DNA of 64,000 nucleotides, from NCBI RefSeq assembly GCF_023715105.1, contig NZ_JAMBNO010000002.1, positions 62,001 to 126,000 of the forward strand. Direction: 5' to 3'. Under the pieces are notes generated by a model. That model ran no database searches and was not told the origin of the DNA. It saw only the letters and a program-made list of their open reading frames with translations. A program made the translations under genes and the position numbers. The stretch is from Hydrogenophaga intermedia. GTDB lineage: Bacteria > Pseudomonadota > Gammaproteobacteria > Burkholderiales > Burkholderiaceae_C. Below, in pieces: positions 26,528 through 35,926 of this stretch (the first letter of the stretch is position 1; each line of letters opens with the position of its first letter).

Positions 26528-27574
26528 TCAGTCCCTGTCGTGCATGGCGAGCGACGCCCACTGCGAGGGCGTGGCCGCCTGCGGTGGGTCGCCCGACTCC
26601 GGGAAGCCGGTGCTGTCGAGGGCGGCGAAATCGCTGCCGCCGGGCTCGCGGCGGGCCTCCTCGGGGGAGAGCGTTTCGTGGATGCGGCGCGCCAGGTACC
26701 AGCTCGCGCGCAGCTTGGCCTCGCGCGTGTGCGAGCCCAGACGCGGCGTGAGGTGCAGGTTGGGCACGCCGTGCAGCGGTGAGCCCGCGGCGGCGAACGC
26801 CGGGTTGGCGCCGTCGAGCAGGCAGGCGTCGATGCGGCCGTCGCACAAGGCCAAGGCCAGCGCCTCCGGGTCGAACAGGGCGCTGCGGCTCACGCCGACC
26901 CACAGTTGGCCGGGCTTGCAGTGGTTGAGCAGGCGCTCATTGATCCAGCCCTTGAAGCGCGAGGCGTAGACCATCTGCAGCGAAATCGCGTCCGAGCGCG
27001 ACAGCAGTTCGTCGTAGGGCACGGGCTCCACGCCCAGCTTGCCCCAGAGCTCGGCAGCGTGGTGCACGGCCGGGTCGTAGCCGAGCACGCGCACGCCCAG
27101 GCAGCGCAGCATCGGCGCCAGCGTGTGCGCCACCGGCGCCATGCCCAGCAGGCCCACGGTACTGCCCGCGAGCTCGCGGCCCATGCGCACCTGGCCCAGC
27201 TTGCGGCCCAGCAGGGCACTCACCATGCCGCGGCGGTAGAGCATCAACAGGCCGTACAGCAAGTACTCGGCATTGGAGCGCACCGTGGCACTGCGCGCCT
27301 GCAGCACGCGCACGCCGCGGCGCGAGCAGGCCTCAAGGTCGGTGTTGTCGCTGGAGATCTGCATGCGCGCGACCATCTGCAGCAGCGGCGCATGCTCGAG
27401 GAATTCGGCCGAGATGATGACGTGGGGCGGCACCACGATGGCGCGCGTGTCAGCCACGGCCTGCCGCAACCCGGCAGGGTCATCGGCCAGTTCGGGTTGG
27501 TAGGCGACCTGGTAACGCTCCTGCAACCACGCCAGTGCCTCGGGCACCAGCGGATCGACAAGCAGGACGTCCAT
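26528..27574 (-). CDS. degenerate D-2-hydroxyacid dehydrogenase-like protein
   Basis: This 348-residue protein has the overall D-isomer 2-hydroxyacid dehydrogenase plan, but several key sites are changed. The NAD glycine motif reads G141-LLG-MAPVA instead of GxGxxG. The catalytic Arg230 remains (GVSRSAL), the Glu region reads LLDGANPAF, and the catalytic His is R278 in LTPRLG. Activity as a dehydrogenase is therefore doubtful. A C-terminal tail (300-348) is extra. The ATG at 27574 is used; a TTG at 27586 overlaps the upstream TusA-like stop. Confidence 0.75.
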   Translation of the reverse strand: MDVLLVDPLVPEALAWLQERYQVAYQPELADDPAGLRQAVADTRAIVVPPHVIISAEFLEHAPLLQMVARMQISSDNTDLEACSRRGVRVLQARSATVRSNAEYLLYGLLMLYRRGMVSALLGRKLGQVRMGRELAGSTVGLLGMAPVAHTLAPMLRCLGVRVLGYDPAVHHAAELWGKLGVEPVPYDELLSRSDAISLQMVYASRFKGWINERLLNHCKPGQLWVGVSRSALFDPEALALALCDGRIDACLLDGANPAFAAAGSPLHGVPNLHLTPRLGSHTREAKLRASWYLARRIHETLSPEEARREPGGSDFAALDSTGFPESGDPPQAATPSQWASLAMHDRD

Positions 27575-27582
27575 GGCGCGTT

Positions 27583-27813
27583 TCAACGGCGCTTGAGCAC
27601 CGAGATGTGTTCGCCGCCCACCGATTCCTGGTGCACGAGCAGGTTGCCGGTCTGTTTGGCGAAGGCCTGGAAATCGCGCACCGAGCCGGCGTCGGTGGCC
27701 ACCACCTTGAGTGTCTGGCCGCTGTGCATGTCGGCCAGGGCCTTCTTGGCCTTGAGAATGGGCAGGGGGCAGTTCAGGCCCCGCGCGTCGAGTTCGCGGT
27801 CAGCGGCGATCAT
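27583..27813 (-). CDS. TusA/SirA-family sulfurtransferase
   Basis: A 76-residue protein with the family hallmark CPLP: Cys15 in LNCPLPILKAKKAL accepts a persulfide. Members pass sulfur in tRNA thiolation or sulfur oxidation. The rest of the fold (TDAGSVRDFQAFAKQTG) is typical. It is directly upstream of the degenerate dehydrogenase gene on the same strand and near cysM, which fits a sulfur-metabolism neighbourhood, though a specific partner cannot be named. Confidence 0.9.
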   Translation of the reverse strand: MIAADRELDARGLNCPLPILKAKKALADMHSGQTLKVVATDAGSVRDFQAFAKQTGNLLVHQESVGGEHISVLKRR

Positions 27814-27846
27814 GAAAGAAGGCTCCGGGCGGGAAAACGCTGCATT

Positions 27847-28386
27847 CTAGGCCGGGCGGGGATTTGGTGGGTCGTCCAGGAATGCCGGCGTGTGCCCGCG
27901 TGACAAAAGCCACTGCGCCAGGGCCAGGCCGGTGCCGGCGCGCCAACAGCGCACGGCCGCCGGCTCCAGCAGCCGGTACTCCGACAGCTCGGGCGAGAGC
28001 CGCACCGCGCCCTTGCAGCGCGCGTGGTAGGTCACGATGACCTGGTTCATGCGCTGGAAGTCGTGCACCGCCACCAGCGAGAGCGCCTCGGTCTGCAGCG
28101 ACGTCTCCTCGGCGATCTCGCGCCGGATACCCTCCTCCGGCGTCTCGCCGGCCTCCATGAAGCCGGTAATGAGGCCGAAGAACTTGCCGCTCCAGGCGGC
28201 GTTGCGCGCCAGCAGCACCTTGCCGTCAAGTTCGACGATGGCTGCCAGCACCGGCGTGGGGTTGTTCCAGTGCGTGAAGCCGCAGGCCGGGCAACGCAGG
28301 CGCTGCTTCTCGCCACCGTCTTCCGCCGCGGCGATGAGCTGCAGCGGCGCGGCGCACTGCGGGCAATAGCGGAATTCGCCCGCCAT
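27847..28386 (-). CDS. Nudix hydrolase with zinc ribbon (NudC-like)
   Basis: A 179-residue protein. An N-terminal four-Cys zinc ribbon (C8, C11, C32, C35) precedes a Nudix domain whose box begins at G75 (GFMEAGETPEEG) and includes the REIAEE core with E94/E95. This layout matches NADH pyrophosphatase NudC and relatives, shorter at the N-terminus. It may hydrolyse NADH or NAD-capped RNA, but small-molecule Nudix substrates are hard to predict. The start is 8 bp after the cysM stop, so the two are probably one transcript. Confidence 0.88.
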   Translation of the reverse strand: MAGEFRYCPQCAAPLQLIAAAEDGGEKQRLRCPACGFTHWNNPTPVLAAIVELDGKVLLARNAAWSGKFFGLITGFMEAGETPEEGIRREIAEETSLQTEALSLVAVHDFQRMNQVIVTYHARCKGAVRLSPELSEYRLLEPAAVRCWRAGTGLALAQWLLSRGHTPAFLDDPPNPRPA

Positions 28387-28394
28387 GGTGGCCG

Positions 28395-29297
28395 TCAGGC
28401 GGGGAACACGCCGGTGGAGAGGTAGCGGTCGCCGCGATCGCACACGACGAAGGCGATAGTGGCGTTCTCCACCTGACGAGCCACCTGCAGCGCGGCCCAC
28501 AGCGCACCGGCGGCCGAAATGCCGCCAAAGATGCCCTCCTCGCGGGCCATCCGGCGCGCCATGTCCTCGGCGTCGCCCTGCGACACGTACACGAGTTCGT
28601 CCACCGCCTTGGGGTCGTAGATCTTGGGCAGGTACTCCTGTGGCCACTTGCGGATGCCCGGGATGCGCGAACCCTCACTGGGCTGCGCACCGACGATGCG
28701 GATCGTGGGGTTCTTTTCCTTCAGGAAACGCGAGACGCCGGTGATGGTGCCGGTGGTGCCCATGGCGCTCACGAAGTGGGTGATGCGCCCGCCGGTTTGC
28801 TCCCACAGCTCGGGGCCGGTGGTCTCGTAATGCACGCGCGGGTTGTCGGGGTTGGCGAACTGGTCGAGCACGCGGCCCTTGCCCTCGGCCTGCATCTTCT
28901 CGGCCAGGTCGCGCGCCGACTCCATGCCGCCGCTCTTGGGCGTGAGGATCAGCTCGGCACCGAAGGCCTTCATGGTCTGCGCGCGTTCGATGGACAGGTC
29001 CTCCGGCATGATGAGCACCATGCGGTAGCCCTTGATGGCCGCCGCCATGGCGAGTGCAATGCCGGTGTTGCCCGACGTGGCCTCGATCAGCGTGTCGCCG
29101 GGTTTGATGTCGCCGCGCTCCTCGGCGCGGCGGATCATGGACAGCGCGGGCCGGTCTTTCACCGAGCCGGCGGGGTTGTTGCCTTCGAGCTTGCCAAGGA
29201 TCACGTTGCCGCGGGCGGCGTTCTCGGCCGCGCCGATGCGCTGCAGCGCGACCAGCGGTGTGCGGCCGATCGCATCTTCAATGGTGGGGTATTGCAT
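28395..29297 (-). CDS. cysM: cysteine synthase B
   Basis: A 300-residue PLP enzyme. The Schiff-base lysine is K47 in NPAGSVKDRPAL, the substrate loop TSGNTG is near 75, and the glycine loop GTTGT is near 180. It makes cysteine from O-acetylserine with sulfide or thiosulfate. The length and the ARG-rich IRKWPQEYLP loop match CysM rather than CysK. The eamA exporter elsewhere in the window handles related metabolites, but the genes are not linked. The Nudix gene follows 8 bp on. Confidence 0.94.
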   Translation of the reverse strand: MQYPTIEDAIGRTPLVALQRIGAAENAARGNVILGKLEGNNPAGSVKDRPALSMIRRAEERGDIKPGDTLIEATSGNTGIALAMAAAIKGYRMVLIMPEDLSIERAQTMKAFGAELILTPKSGGMESARDLAEKMQAEGKGRVLDQFANPDNPRVHYETTGPELWEQTGGRITHFVSAMGTTGTITGVSRFLKEKNPTIRIVGAQPSEGSRIPGIRKWPQEYLPKIYDPKAVDELVYVSQGDAEDMARRMAREEGIFGGISAAGALWAALQVARQVENATIAFVVCDRGDRYLSTGVFPA

Positions 29298-29332
29298 GCC
29301 ATCACTGTGCCATAATCCGCGCCCTTGCCTGG

Positions 29333-29417
29333 GCCGAAGTGGCGGAATCGGTAGACGCAGCGGATTCAAAATCCGCCGCCGCAAGGTGTGCCGGTTCGAG
29401 TCCGGCCTTCGGCACCA
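29333..29417 (+). tRNA. tRNA-Leu (anticodon CAA)
   Basis: The 85-nt cloverleaf has acceptor arms GCCGAAG and CTTCGGC and a D-arm with GGTAGAC. The anticodon stem GCGGA/TCCGC holds the loop TTCAAAA, giving anticodon CAA. There is a long variable arm, a T-arm GCCGGTTCGAGTCCGGC, and an encoded CCA end. A CATAAT -10-like box at 29311-29316 lies just upstream, inside the divergent gap with cysM. Confidence 0.97.
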
Positions 29418-29490
29418 CGCAACACCCCTGCACGAAGCCCGGTCATGCCGGGCTTTCGCGCTTCATGGCGCCAGCGGCGCATCCTGCACG

Positions 29491-30411
29491 TCAGGCCCGC
29501 AAGCCCTCGGCCACCGTGGGATGGTGCAGGCGCAGGCGCAACTCCTGCTTGAGCCGCTGGTTGGTGAGCCGGCGCGATTCGCCCATGAAACTCAACAGCA
29601 TCAGCGGCAGTTGGTCCTTGGCAGCGTCGCGCGCCACGCGCGGTGGGCGTGGCAGGCCGTACAAGTCGGCCGCAAGGTCGCAATAGTCACCCATCTTGAG
29701 CACCGTGTCGTCCACGACGTGGAACACGCGCTGCGCACGCCCGCGCCACAGCGCCAGCGCGCAGGCGCGCGCCAGATCGTCGGCGTGCACGTGGTTGGTG
29801 AACACATCGTCTTCGGCGCGCAGCACCGGTGTGCCGCGCAGCAGGCGATCGCGTGGCGTGCCGCCTTCGCGATCGTTGGCATAGATGCCCGGAATTCTGA
29901 GAATGCTGGCGCGCACGCCCACGGCGCGGCCGAGCCAGCGCACGCGGTCTTCGGCGTCGACGCGGCGCAATGCCCGCGGGGTGTGCGGGCGCACCGGCAC
30001 GGCTTCGCTGGTCCACGCGCCCTGCCGGTCGCCGTAGACGCCGCTGGTGGAGCCGTAGACCAGCGACAACGGTGGCGAACGCTGGGCCAACGCCCGCACC
30101 AGGGCACGTGTACGCGGGTCCGTGCGCCAGTCAGGGTTGCCTTCGCCGGGGGGCGGGGCCAGGTGCAGCACGCGCGAGGCCAGCCCCGCCAGGCGGCGCA
30201 GGCTGCGCGGGTCGTCGAGGTTGCCGGCAAGCGGGGTGATGCCCGCTGCGCGCAAGGCATCGGCTCGCGCGGGGGTGGAGGTGAGCGCCATCAGGCGCAC
30301 GCGTCGACCGGCGCCGAGTTCGCGCGCGGCGCGAAGGCCCACGTCGCCGCAGCCCACGATCAACACCCGTTCACGCCGGAAGCGTGCGGGCAAGGCGCCC
30401 AGAAAACTCAT
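29491..30411 (-). CDS. NAD(P)-binding SDR/epimerase family protein
   Basis: A 306-residue Rossmann-fold protein. The dinucleotide motif is VLIVGCGDVGLRAA near residue 17, and YGSTSGVYGDRQG near 125 resembles the extended SDR active site but with the Tyr-x-x-x-Lys pair not clear. It is similar to YeeZ-type proteins of unknown function. The ATG at 30409-30411 gives the usual short N-terminal lead. It is divergent from the ferredoxin reductase gene. No sugar-nucleotide genes are nearby to suggest a substrate. Confidence 0.82.
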   Translation of the reverse strand: MSFLGALPARFRRERVLIVGCGDVGLRAARELGAGRRVRLMALTSTPARADALRAAGITPLAGNLDDPRSLRRLAGLASRVLHLAPPPGEGNPDWRTDPRTRALVRALAQRSPPLSLVYGSTSGVYGDRQGAWTSEAVPVRPHTPRALRRVDAEDRVRWLGRAVGVRASILRIPGIYANDREGGTPRDRLLRGTPVLRAEDDVFTNHVHADDLARACALALWRGRAQRVFHVVDDTVLKMGDYCDLAADLYGLPRPPRVARDAAKDQLPLMLLSFMGESRRLTNQRLKQELRLRLHHPTVAEGLRA

Positions 30412-30492
30412 CGGAAGAGGGTTTTTGCGACAATGCGCGGTTGCTGTTGCGGGGCTTGCTGCGCGTGCGCCCCACTCTGAAAGTTTGCGAGT

Positions 30493-31524
30493 ATGACATT
30501 CACCATCACCGTGCAGCCCAGCGGGCGCACCTTCTCCGCCAACCCCGACGAAGCCATGCTGGCCGCGGGCATCCGCCAGGGCATCGGCCTGCCCTATGGC
30601 TGCAAGGACGGCGCCTGCGGCTCCTGCAAGTGCAAGCTGCTGGCGGGCAACGTGGTGCACGGTCCGCACCAATCCAAGGCCCTGAGCGCCGAGGAAGCGG
30701 CGGCCGGCTATGTGCTCACCTGCTGCGGCGTGGCCCAGAGCGACGTGGTCCTGGAGTCGCGCCAGGTCACCGAGGTTGGCGCCTTTCCGATCAAGAAGAT
30801 GCCTGCGCGCGTGAGCAGCTTGAGCCGTGCCTCGCACGACGTGATGGTGCTGCGCCTGCAATTGCCGGCGAGCGACACCTTCCAGTACCGCGCCGGCCAG
30901 TACGTCGAGTTCATCCTGCGCGATGGCGACCGCCGCAGCTACTCGATGGCCAATGCGCCGCACACGCAGGCCGAGGCGCCCGGCCTTGAGCTGCACCTGC
31001 GCCACATGCCCGGCGGCAAGTTCACCGACCAGGTGTTCAGCACCATGAAGGAGAAGGACATCCTTCGCATCGAAGGCCCGTTCGGCAGCTTCTTCCTGCG
31101 CGAGGACAGCGACAAGCCCATGATCCTGCTCGCCTCGGGCACGGGCTTCGCGCCCATCAAGGCCATCATCGAGCACATGCGCTTCAAGGGCATCCAGCGC
31201 CCGGCCACCCTGTACTGGGGCGGCCGCCGCCCGGGCGACCTGTACCAGAGCGCGTGGATCGAGGAGCAGCTCGCTGCCATGCCCAACCTGCGCTACGTGC
31301 CAGTGATCTCCGACGCCTTGCCCGAGGACGGCTGGAGCGGACGCACCGGCTTCGTGCACCGCGCCGTGCTGCAGGACCACCCCGACCTCAGCGGCTTCGA
31401 GGTCTATGCCTGCGGCGCGCCGATCGTGGTCGAATCGGCCCGCAAGGACTACGTGGCCGAGGGCAAGTTGCCCGAAGAGTGCTACTTCGCCGACTCGTTC
31501 ACCAGCGCCGCCGACAAGGCTTGA
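30493..31524 (+). CDS. 2Fe-2S ferredoxin-type NAD(P)H reductase
   Basis: A 343-residue fusion. A plant-type 2Fe-2S ferredoxin domain (1-90; cluster cysteines C37, C42, C45 and C77 in CKDGACGSC and LTCC) precedes an FAD/NAD(P) ferredoxin reductase domain (FAD motif RSYSMAN near 150, NAD motif GTGFAPIKAI near 220). It resembles CDP-6-deoxy-delta-3,4-glucoseen reductase and the reductase parts of monooxygenases. A partner oxygenase is not beside it, so the acceptor is unknown. Confidence 0.9.
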   Translation: MTFTITVQPSGRTFSANPDEAMLAAGIRQGIGLPYGCKDGACGSCKCKLLAGNVVHGPHQSKALSAEEAAAGYVLTCCGVAQSDVVLESRQVTEVGAFPIKKMPARVSSLSRASHDVMVLRLQLPASDTFQYRAGQYVEFILRDGDRRSYSMANAPHTQAEAPGLELHLRHMPGGKFTDQVFSTMKEKDILRIEGPFGSFFLREDSDKPMILLASGTGFAPIKAIIEHMRFKGIQRPATLYWGGRRPGDLYQSAWIEEQLAAMPNLRYVPVISDALPEDGWSGRTGFVHRAVLQDHPDLSGFEVYACGAPIVVESARKDYVAEGKLPEECYFADSFTSAADKA

Positions 31525-31550
31525 TCACCACCACCACCGGAGACCACGAC

Positions 31551-32513
31551 ATGATTTCACGCCGCCACGCCATCGCCCTCACCGCTGCCACGCTGGCCCT
31601 GCCCGCCTGGGCGCAGGCGCGTACCACGCGCATCGTCGTGCCCTTTGCAGCCGGCGGTCCGATCGATGTGACGGCGCGCATCCTGGCCGAGGCGGTGAAG
31701 GACTCGCTGGGAACCGTGATCATCGAAAACCGCCCCGGTGCGGGCGGCAACATCGGCGTGAGCCAGGTCGCCAAGGCGGCGCCCGACGGCCTCACGCTGG
31801 GTATCGCCACCACGGCCTCGCACGGCATCAATCCCTGGCTCTTCAAGCAACTGCCTTACGACCCGGCGAAGGATTTCGCGCCCGTGACGCAGATGCTGCG
31901 TGTGCCCAACGTGCTGGTGATGAACGCCGAGACCGCGCAGCGCCTGGCGATCAACAGCGTGCCCGACCTGATCCGCTACGGCAAGGCCAACCCGGGCCGC
32001 CTGAACTACGGCTCGGGCGGCAACGGCAGTGCCGGCCACCTCGCGGGCGAGCTGTTCAAGAACCAGGCCGGCATCTTCGCGGTACACATTCCCTACAACG
32101 GCGGGAACCCGGCGCAGCTCGGCCTGCTGTCCGGTCAGGTCGACTTCAACTTCGACAACCTCGCCACCGCGGCGGCCAATATCCGCTCGGGCAAGCTCAA
32201 GGCGCTTGCCGTCACCACCATGCAACGCAGCAGCGTGATGCCCGACGTGCCCACGGTGGCAGAGACCCTGCCCGGCTTCGAGATCGACACCTGGTGGGGC
32301 CTGATCGCACCCGCGGGCACACCGGCCGACGTGGTGGCGCAGCTCAACGCGGCCTTCGGCAAGGCGTTGCAGTCGCCCGAGGTGAAATCGAAGTTCGCCG
32401 GCCTGATGGCCGAGCCCGCGCCGAGCTCCCCCCAGGCCTTCGGTGAGTTCATGACCCGCGAGCGCGCCAAGTACGAGCGGGTGGTGAAACTCAGCGGCGC
32501 GAAGGTGGATTGA
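31551..32513 (+). CDS. Bug-family (TctC) periplasmic solute receptor
   Basis: A 320-residue receptor with a signal peptide (1-23, Tat-like SRRHAIALT). Two lobes carry the typical PFAAGGPIDVTARI start and the IIENRPGAGGNIG segment near 60, both contacts for carboxylate ligands. Bug proteins are abundant in Burkholderiales and often stand alone without membrane partners, as here. The ligand is not predictable. It follows the reductase gene by 26 bp, so they may be co-transcribed. Confidence 0.93.
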   Translation: MISRRHAIALTAATLALPAWAQARTTRIVVPFAAGGPIDVTARILAEAVKDSLGTVIIENRPGAGGNIGVSQVAKAAPDGLTLGIATTASHGINPWLFKQLPYDPAKDFAPVTQMLRVPNVLVMNAETAQRLAINSVPDLIRYGKANPGRLNYGSGGNGSAGHLAGELFKNQAGIFAVHIPYNGGNPAQLGLLSGQVDFNFDNLATAAANIRSGKLKALAVTTMQRSSVMPDVPTVAETLPGFEIDTWWGLIAPAGTPADVVAQLNAAFGKALQSPEVKSKFAGLMAEPAPSSPQAFGEFMTRERAKYERVVKLSGAKVD

Positions 32514-32520
32514 AACGAAA

Positions 32521-32590
32521 CACCCCCTGCGCCGCTGCGCGGCGTCCCCCTCTCTCGCCTGCGGCGGGAGGGGGGGCGCGGCAGGCGTGG
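32521..32590. repeat. palindromic GC-rich repeat between convergent genes
   Basis: CGCCG-ctgcg-CGGCG is followed by CCCCCTC (32546-32552) pairing across a loop with GAGGGGG (32568-32574), nested in further partial complementarity. It sits exactly between the Bug receptor gene and sco, and may serve as a bidirectional terminator or as a small REP-type element. Confidence 0.6.
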
Positions 32591-32591
32591 G

Positions 32592-33185
32592 TTACTTCAA
32601 CAGAATCTTCAGATCGTCGGCCAGCGCCTGCGCACCGGTGCCGTAACGGTGGTAGAGGCGAATGCGGCCCTGCGGGTCGTACACGTAGCTGCCCGCAGAG
32701 TGGTCCATGGTGTAGCTGGTGGGCGTCTTGCCTTCCACTTTCTTGTAGTAGACCTTGTAGCTCTTGGCCAGCGCCTCCAGCTCGCCCGGCGCGGCATACA
32801 GCGCAAGAAAACTCGGGTCGAAGTTGGCCACGTACTGCTTCATCACCTCGGGCGTGTCGCGTTCCGGATCCACGCTGATGAAGAGCCCCTGCAGTCGCTC
32901 GCCATCGGGTCCAAGCAACTGCTTGGCCTGCGCCAGTTCGGTCATCGACGTGGGACACACGTCGGGGCACTGCGTGAAGCCGAAGAACACCACCACCACC
33001 TTGCCCTTGAAATCGTCGAGCGTGCGCTTCTGACCGTTGTGGTCAGTGAGCGAGAAGCCGGTGGCGTAGTCGGCACCGGTGATGTCGATGCCCTTGAAGC
33101 TCTGCGGCGATTCGGAACAGGCAGCGAGGGCCAGCGCACCGGTGGCGGCAAACAGCAGGCGGCGGCGCGATAAGGTGTTCACCAT
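32592..33185 (-). CDS. SCO1/SenC copper chaperone
   Basis: A 197-residue membrane-anchored thioredoxin-fold protein. A lipobox-like LAAC (Cys23) ends a signal of about 20 residues. Copper ligands C73 and C77 (CPDVC) and H162 (MDHSAG) are all in place. It delivers copper to the CuA site of cytochrome c oxidase subunit II. The gene is the last of the minus-strand assembly set and overlaps ctaB by 7 bp. Length is normal for the family. Confidence 0.94.
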   Translation of the reverse strand: MVNTLSRRRLLFAATGALALAACSESPQSFKGIDITGADYATGFSLTDHNGQKRTLDDFKGKVVVVFFGFTQCPDVCPTSMTELAQAKQLLGPDGERLQGLFISVDPERDTPEVMKQYVANFDPSFLALYAAPGELEALAKSYKVYYKKVEGKTPTSYTMDHSAGSYVYDPQGRIRLYHRYGTGAQALADDLKILLK

Positions 33186-34093
33186 GGCAGGTAGTGGTCG
33201 ATCAGCAGCGCCGCAAACAGCAGCGACAGGTGAATGAGCGAGAAGCGGAAGGTCTTGCGGGCCAGCGCATCGGAGTAGTTGCGCCACAGCGCGAACGCAT
33301 AGCCGCAGAAGCCCAGCCCGAGTGCGAGTGCCGAGACCAGGTAGAACCAGCCGCTCATGCGCATCATGAAGGGCATGAGCGTGGCGGCCAGCAGCACCAG
33401 CGTGTAGAGCAGGATCTGCAGGCGTGTGAACTCCGAGCCATGCGTGACCGGCAGCATGGGCAGACCGGACTTGCGGTAGTCCTCCACGCGGTAGAGCGCC
33501 AGCGCCCAGAAGTGCGGCGGCGTCCAGAGGAAGATGATGAGGAAGAGGATCAGTGCCTCGGGCGCCACGGTGTTGGTCATGGCCGCCCAGCCCAGCACCG
33601 GCGGCATGGCCCCGGACGCACCGCCAATGACGATGTTCTGCGGCGTGAGCGGCTTGAGGATCACGGTGTAGATCACCGCGTAGCCCACGAAGGTGGCGAA
33701 GGTGAGCCACATCGTCAGCGGATTGACCCAGAACCACAGGATGGCCGAACCAATGCCGCACAGCACGGCCGAGAAACTGAGCGTCTGAAGGTTGGTGAGC
33801 TCGCCTTTGGCGGTGGGGCGCCAGGCGGTGCGCTTCATCTTCGCGTCGATGTGCTGCTCGACCACGCAGTTGAAGGCCGCCGCCGCGCCCGCCACCAGCC
33901 AGATGCCGAAGCAGGCCACGGCCGCGAGCTGCACCTGCGCCCAGCTGGGTGCACCGGGCACGGCCAGCACCATACCGATGAGGGCACAGAAGACGATGAG
34001 CTGGATCACGCGCGGTTTCGTGAGCGCGTTGAACTGGCGCCAGGTGGACGGCAGCGACAGTGCGCGCGCCTCGGGGGCAGGAGCAGCGCTCAT
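33179..34093 (-). CDS. ctaB: protoheme IX farnesyltransferase
   Basis: A 304-residue UbiA-family membrane enzyme that makes heme O from heme B. About nine hydrophobic helices follow a short N-terminus, and the polyprenyl-diphosphate motif [15 protein letters not shown] (N-x7-D-x-x-x) lies near residue 80. It precedes heme A synthase action in the pathway, and the ctaA gene is immediately upstream with an ATGA overlap (34090-34093). The start is the ATG at 34093. It overlaps sco by 7 bp. Confidence 0.95.
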   Translation of the reverse strand: MSAAPAPEARALSLPSTWRQFNALTKPRVIQLIVFCALIGMVLAVPGAPSWAQVQLAAVACFGIWLVAGAAAAFNCVVEQHIDAKMKRTAWRPTAKGELTNLQTLSFSAVLCGIGSAILWFWVNPLTMWLTFATFVGYAVIYTVILKPLTPQNIVIGGASGAMPPVLGWAAMTNTVAPEALILFLIIFLWTPPHFWALALYRVEDYRKSGLPMLPVTHGSEFTRLQILLYTLVLLAATLMPFMMRMSGWFYLVSALALGLGFCGYAFALWRNYSDALARKTFRFSLIHLSLLFAALLIDHYLPW

Positions 34094-35241
34094 CGCATGG
34101 CCTCGCTCAGGTGCAGCGACGCGGCGGCAGGGCGCTGCGCGCGCGTGCTGGCCACGGCGCCCGTGAAGACGATCACCAGCGCCGCCGCACCACCGGTGTG
34201 GCTCACGGCCGCGAGCAGCGGCCAGTCGAGCACCACGTTCGTGAGCCCGGTGAGGAACTGCCAGGCGCACAGCGCCACCAGCAGCCGTGCAAAGCGTTGC
34301 AGGCCGGGCACACGCCACAGGGCCCAGGCCAGCGCCAGCAAGGCGGCAAACACCGCGTAGGCTGCGATGCGGTGCACGTAATGGATGGCCGTGAGCGCGG
34401 GGAAGGTGATTGCATCGCCCGCGCGGTTGGTGCCGAGCTCACGCCAGAGCGTGAAGCCTTCGCGCAGATTCATGGGGGGCCACCAGCTGCCCTGGCAGGT
34501 GGGGAACTCGCTGCAGGCGAGCACTGCGTAGTTGGTGCTGACCCAGCCACCGAGCGCGATCTGCAGCCACAGCAGGGCAAACGCGAGCAGCAGGCCCAGG
34601 CGCTGCGCCGGGCTGATGAGCGCGGGGCCAGGGCTGCCGGGCTCACCCAGACGGTAGGCCACCGATTGCGCGCGCAGCAGCGCCAGCAATATGAGGCCGC
34701 CCAGCAGGTGCAGCGTGACGATGGCGGGAAAAAGCTTCATCGTCACGGTGAGCGCGCCGAAGGCACCCTGCAGGCACACCCACACCAGCGTGACCACCGG
34801 CCAGACCCAGTGCACGTGGATGCGACGCCGCTCGATCCAGCTCCCCACCGCCAGCACGATGATCAGCACGCCCACGCCGGTGGCGAGGTAGCGGTGGATC
34901 ATCTCGATCCAGGCCTTGGAGAAGGTGACTGGACCGGTGGGCATCGCCGATTGCGCGGCCGAGATATCGGCGTGCGCGCCGATCGGGCTGGCGGCGCCGT
35001 AGCAGCCGGGCCAGTCGGGGCACCCGAGGCCGGAGTCGGTGAGGCGGGTGAAGGCCCCGAAAAGCACCAGGTCGAAGGTGAGGAAGAGCGTGACCAGTGT
35101 GAGCACGCGCAGGCGCTGCGCCGGGCTGGCACTGCGGTGCTTGAGGCCGATCCACAGCAAGGGGCCGAGCGCGATCGCGATGCCCAGCAGCATCAGGCGC
35201 GCGATGGGCGCCAGGTCGACGAGGGGTTGTGCGGTGTCCAT
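34090..35241 (-). CDS. ctaA: heme A synthase
   Basis: A 383-residue COX15-type protein with eight transmembrane segments in two four-helix halves. Conserved histidines are visible in EMIHRYLAT near 105 and in HYVHRIAAY near 330. It oxidises heme O to heme A for the aa3 oxidase. It is co-transcribed with ctaB (4-bp overlap). The upstream neighbour, a small membrane protein gene, ends only 7 bp before. The length is typical of the proteobacterial family. Confidence 0.94.
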   Translation of the reverse strand: MDTAQPLVDLAPIARLMLLGIAIALGPLLWIGLKHRSASPAQRLRVLTLVTLFLTFDLVLFGAFTRLTDSGLGCPDWPGCYGAASPIGAHADISAAQSAMPTGPVTFSKAWIEMIHRYLATGVGVLIIVLAVGSWIERRRIHVHWVWPVVTLVWVCLQGAFGALTVTMKLFPAIVTLHLLGGLILLALLRAQSVAYRLGEPGSPGPALISPAQRLGLLLAFALLWLQIALGGWVSTNYAVLACSEFPTCQGSWWPPMNLREGFTLWRELGTNRAGDAITFPALTAIHYVHRIAAYAVFAALLALAWALWRVPGLQRFARLLVALCAWQFLTGLTNVVLDWPLLAAVSHTGGAAALVIVFTGAVASTRAQRPAAASLHLSEAMR

Positions 35242-35248
35242 CGCGGTG

Positions 35249-35926
35249 TCAGTCGGGTCGGCCGGCCTTGTCCCACGACGACGAGGCGCGCAGCAGGCGA
35301 TCGAGGTCGCGCTTGGCGCGCGCCGGATCGATGTTGGCAGGAAAGCGCATCATCCAGCGGCCCAGCGGATCGACCACGTACAAGTGGTCCTCGAGCCGCT
35401 GGCCCGGCGCGGGCTGCAGCCATTGCCCGAGCGCGGCGGCGTCCACGTGCAGCACGGTGGCGGCCGCGGTGGCTTGTCGCAGCGGTTCGCTCAGGTCGGC
35501 AGCGCCGGTGCGCAGCCAGACCCAATCAAGGCGGTCCTTTTCGCGACCGAGCGTTTCGCGCAACTGGCGCTGCAGGTACAGGTGCTTCTCGCAGTCGGCA
35601 TCGCAGGCGCTGTCGGCCACGCTGATCAGCAGCCATTGGTCCTTGAGCACCGTGAGCGGCACCACCCTGCCCTGCACGTCGCGACCGTCGATCGCAGGCA
35701 GCAGGGGCTGTGCGGCGATGAGCTCGCCGTAGTTGCGGCGGCCTTCGGGGCGAATCACGTAGTAGGTGAGGTAGGACGCGATCACCGGCGCTGCGCACAC
35801 CAGCAGGATGGCCAGCATCTTCCAGCGGCCGGCGCGCGTCGCCGCGGCGCGCTCGGCATCGCCGCGGTCGGGCGTGGGCAGGCTGTGCACCGTCAGCGTC
35901 AGGGGTTCATCGGGCGTCTTGGCCAT
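35249..35926 (-). CDS. membrane protein of the oxidase assembly operon
   Basis: This 225-residue protein has one transmembrane helix near 37-55 and a C-terminal part of thioredoxin-like pattern (WLLISVADSACDADCEKHLY near 112). The CDADC pair recalls the SCO CxxxC site, but the second histidine is not evident. I know such proteins from betaproteobacterial cox operons between SURF1 and ctaA; they are annotated only as transmembrane or cytochrome oxidase-linked. The ATG at 35926 overlaps the SURF1 3' end by 20 bp. A copper or redox role is inferred. Confidence 0.75.
   Translation of the reverse strand: MAKTPDEPLTLTVHSLPTPDRGDAERAAATRAGRWKMLAILLVCAAPVIASYLTYYVIRPEGRRNYGELIAAQPLLPAIDGRDVQGRVVPLTVLKDQWLLISVADSACDADCEKHLYLQRQLRETLGREKDRLDWVWLRTGAADLSEPLRQATAAATVLHVDAAALGQWLQPAPGQRLEDHLYVVDPLGRWMMRFPANIDPARAKRDLDRLLRASSSWDKAGRPD

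Noticed and set aside
29333..29417. An integration site at tRNA-Leu(CAA)
   Set aside because: Both flanks are normal core genes and no repeat of the tRNA end is seen.
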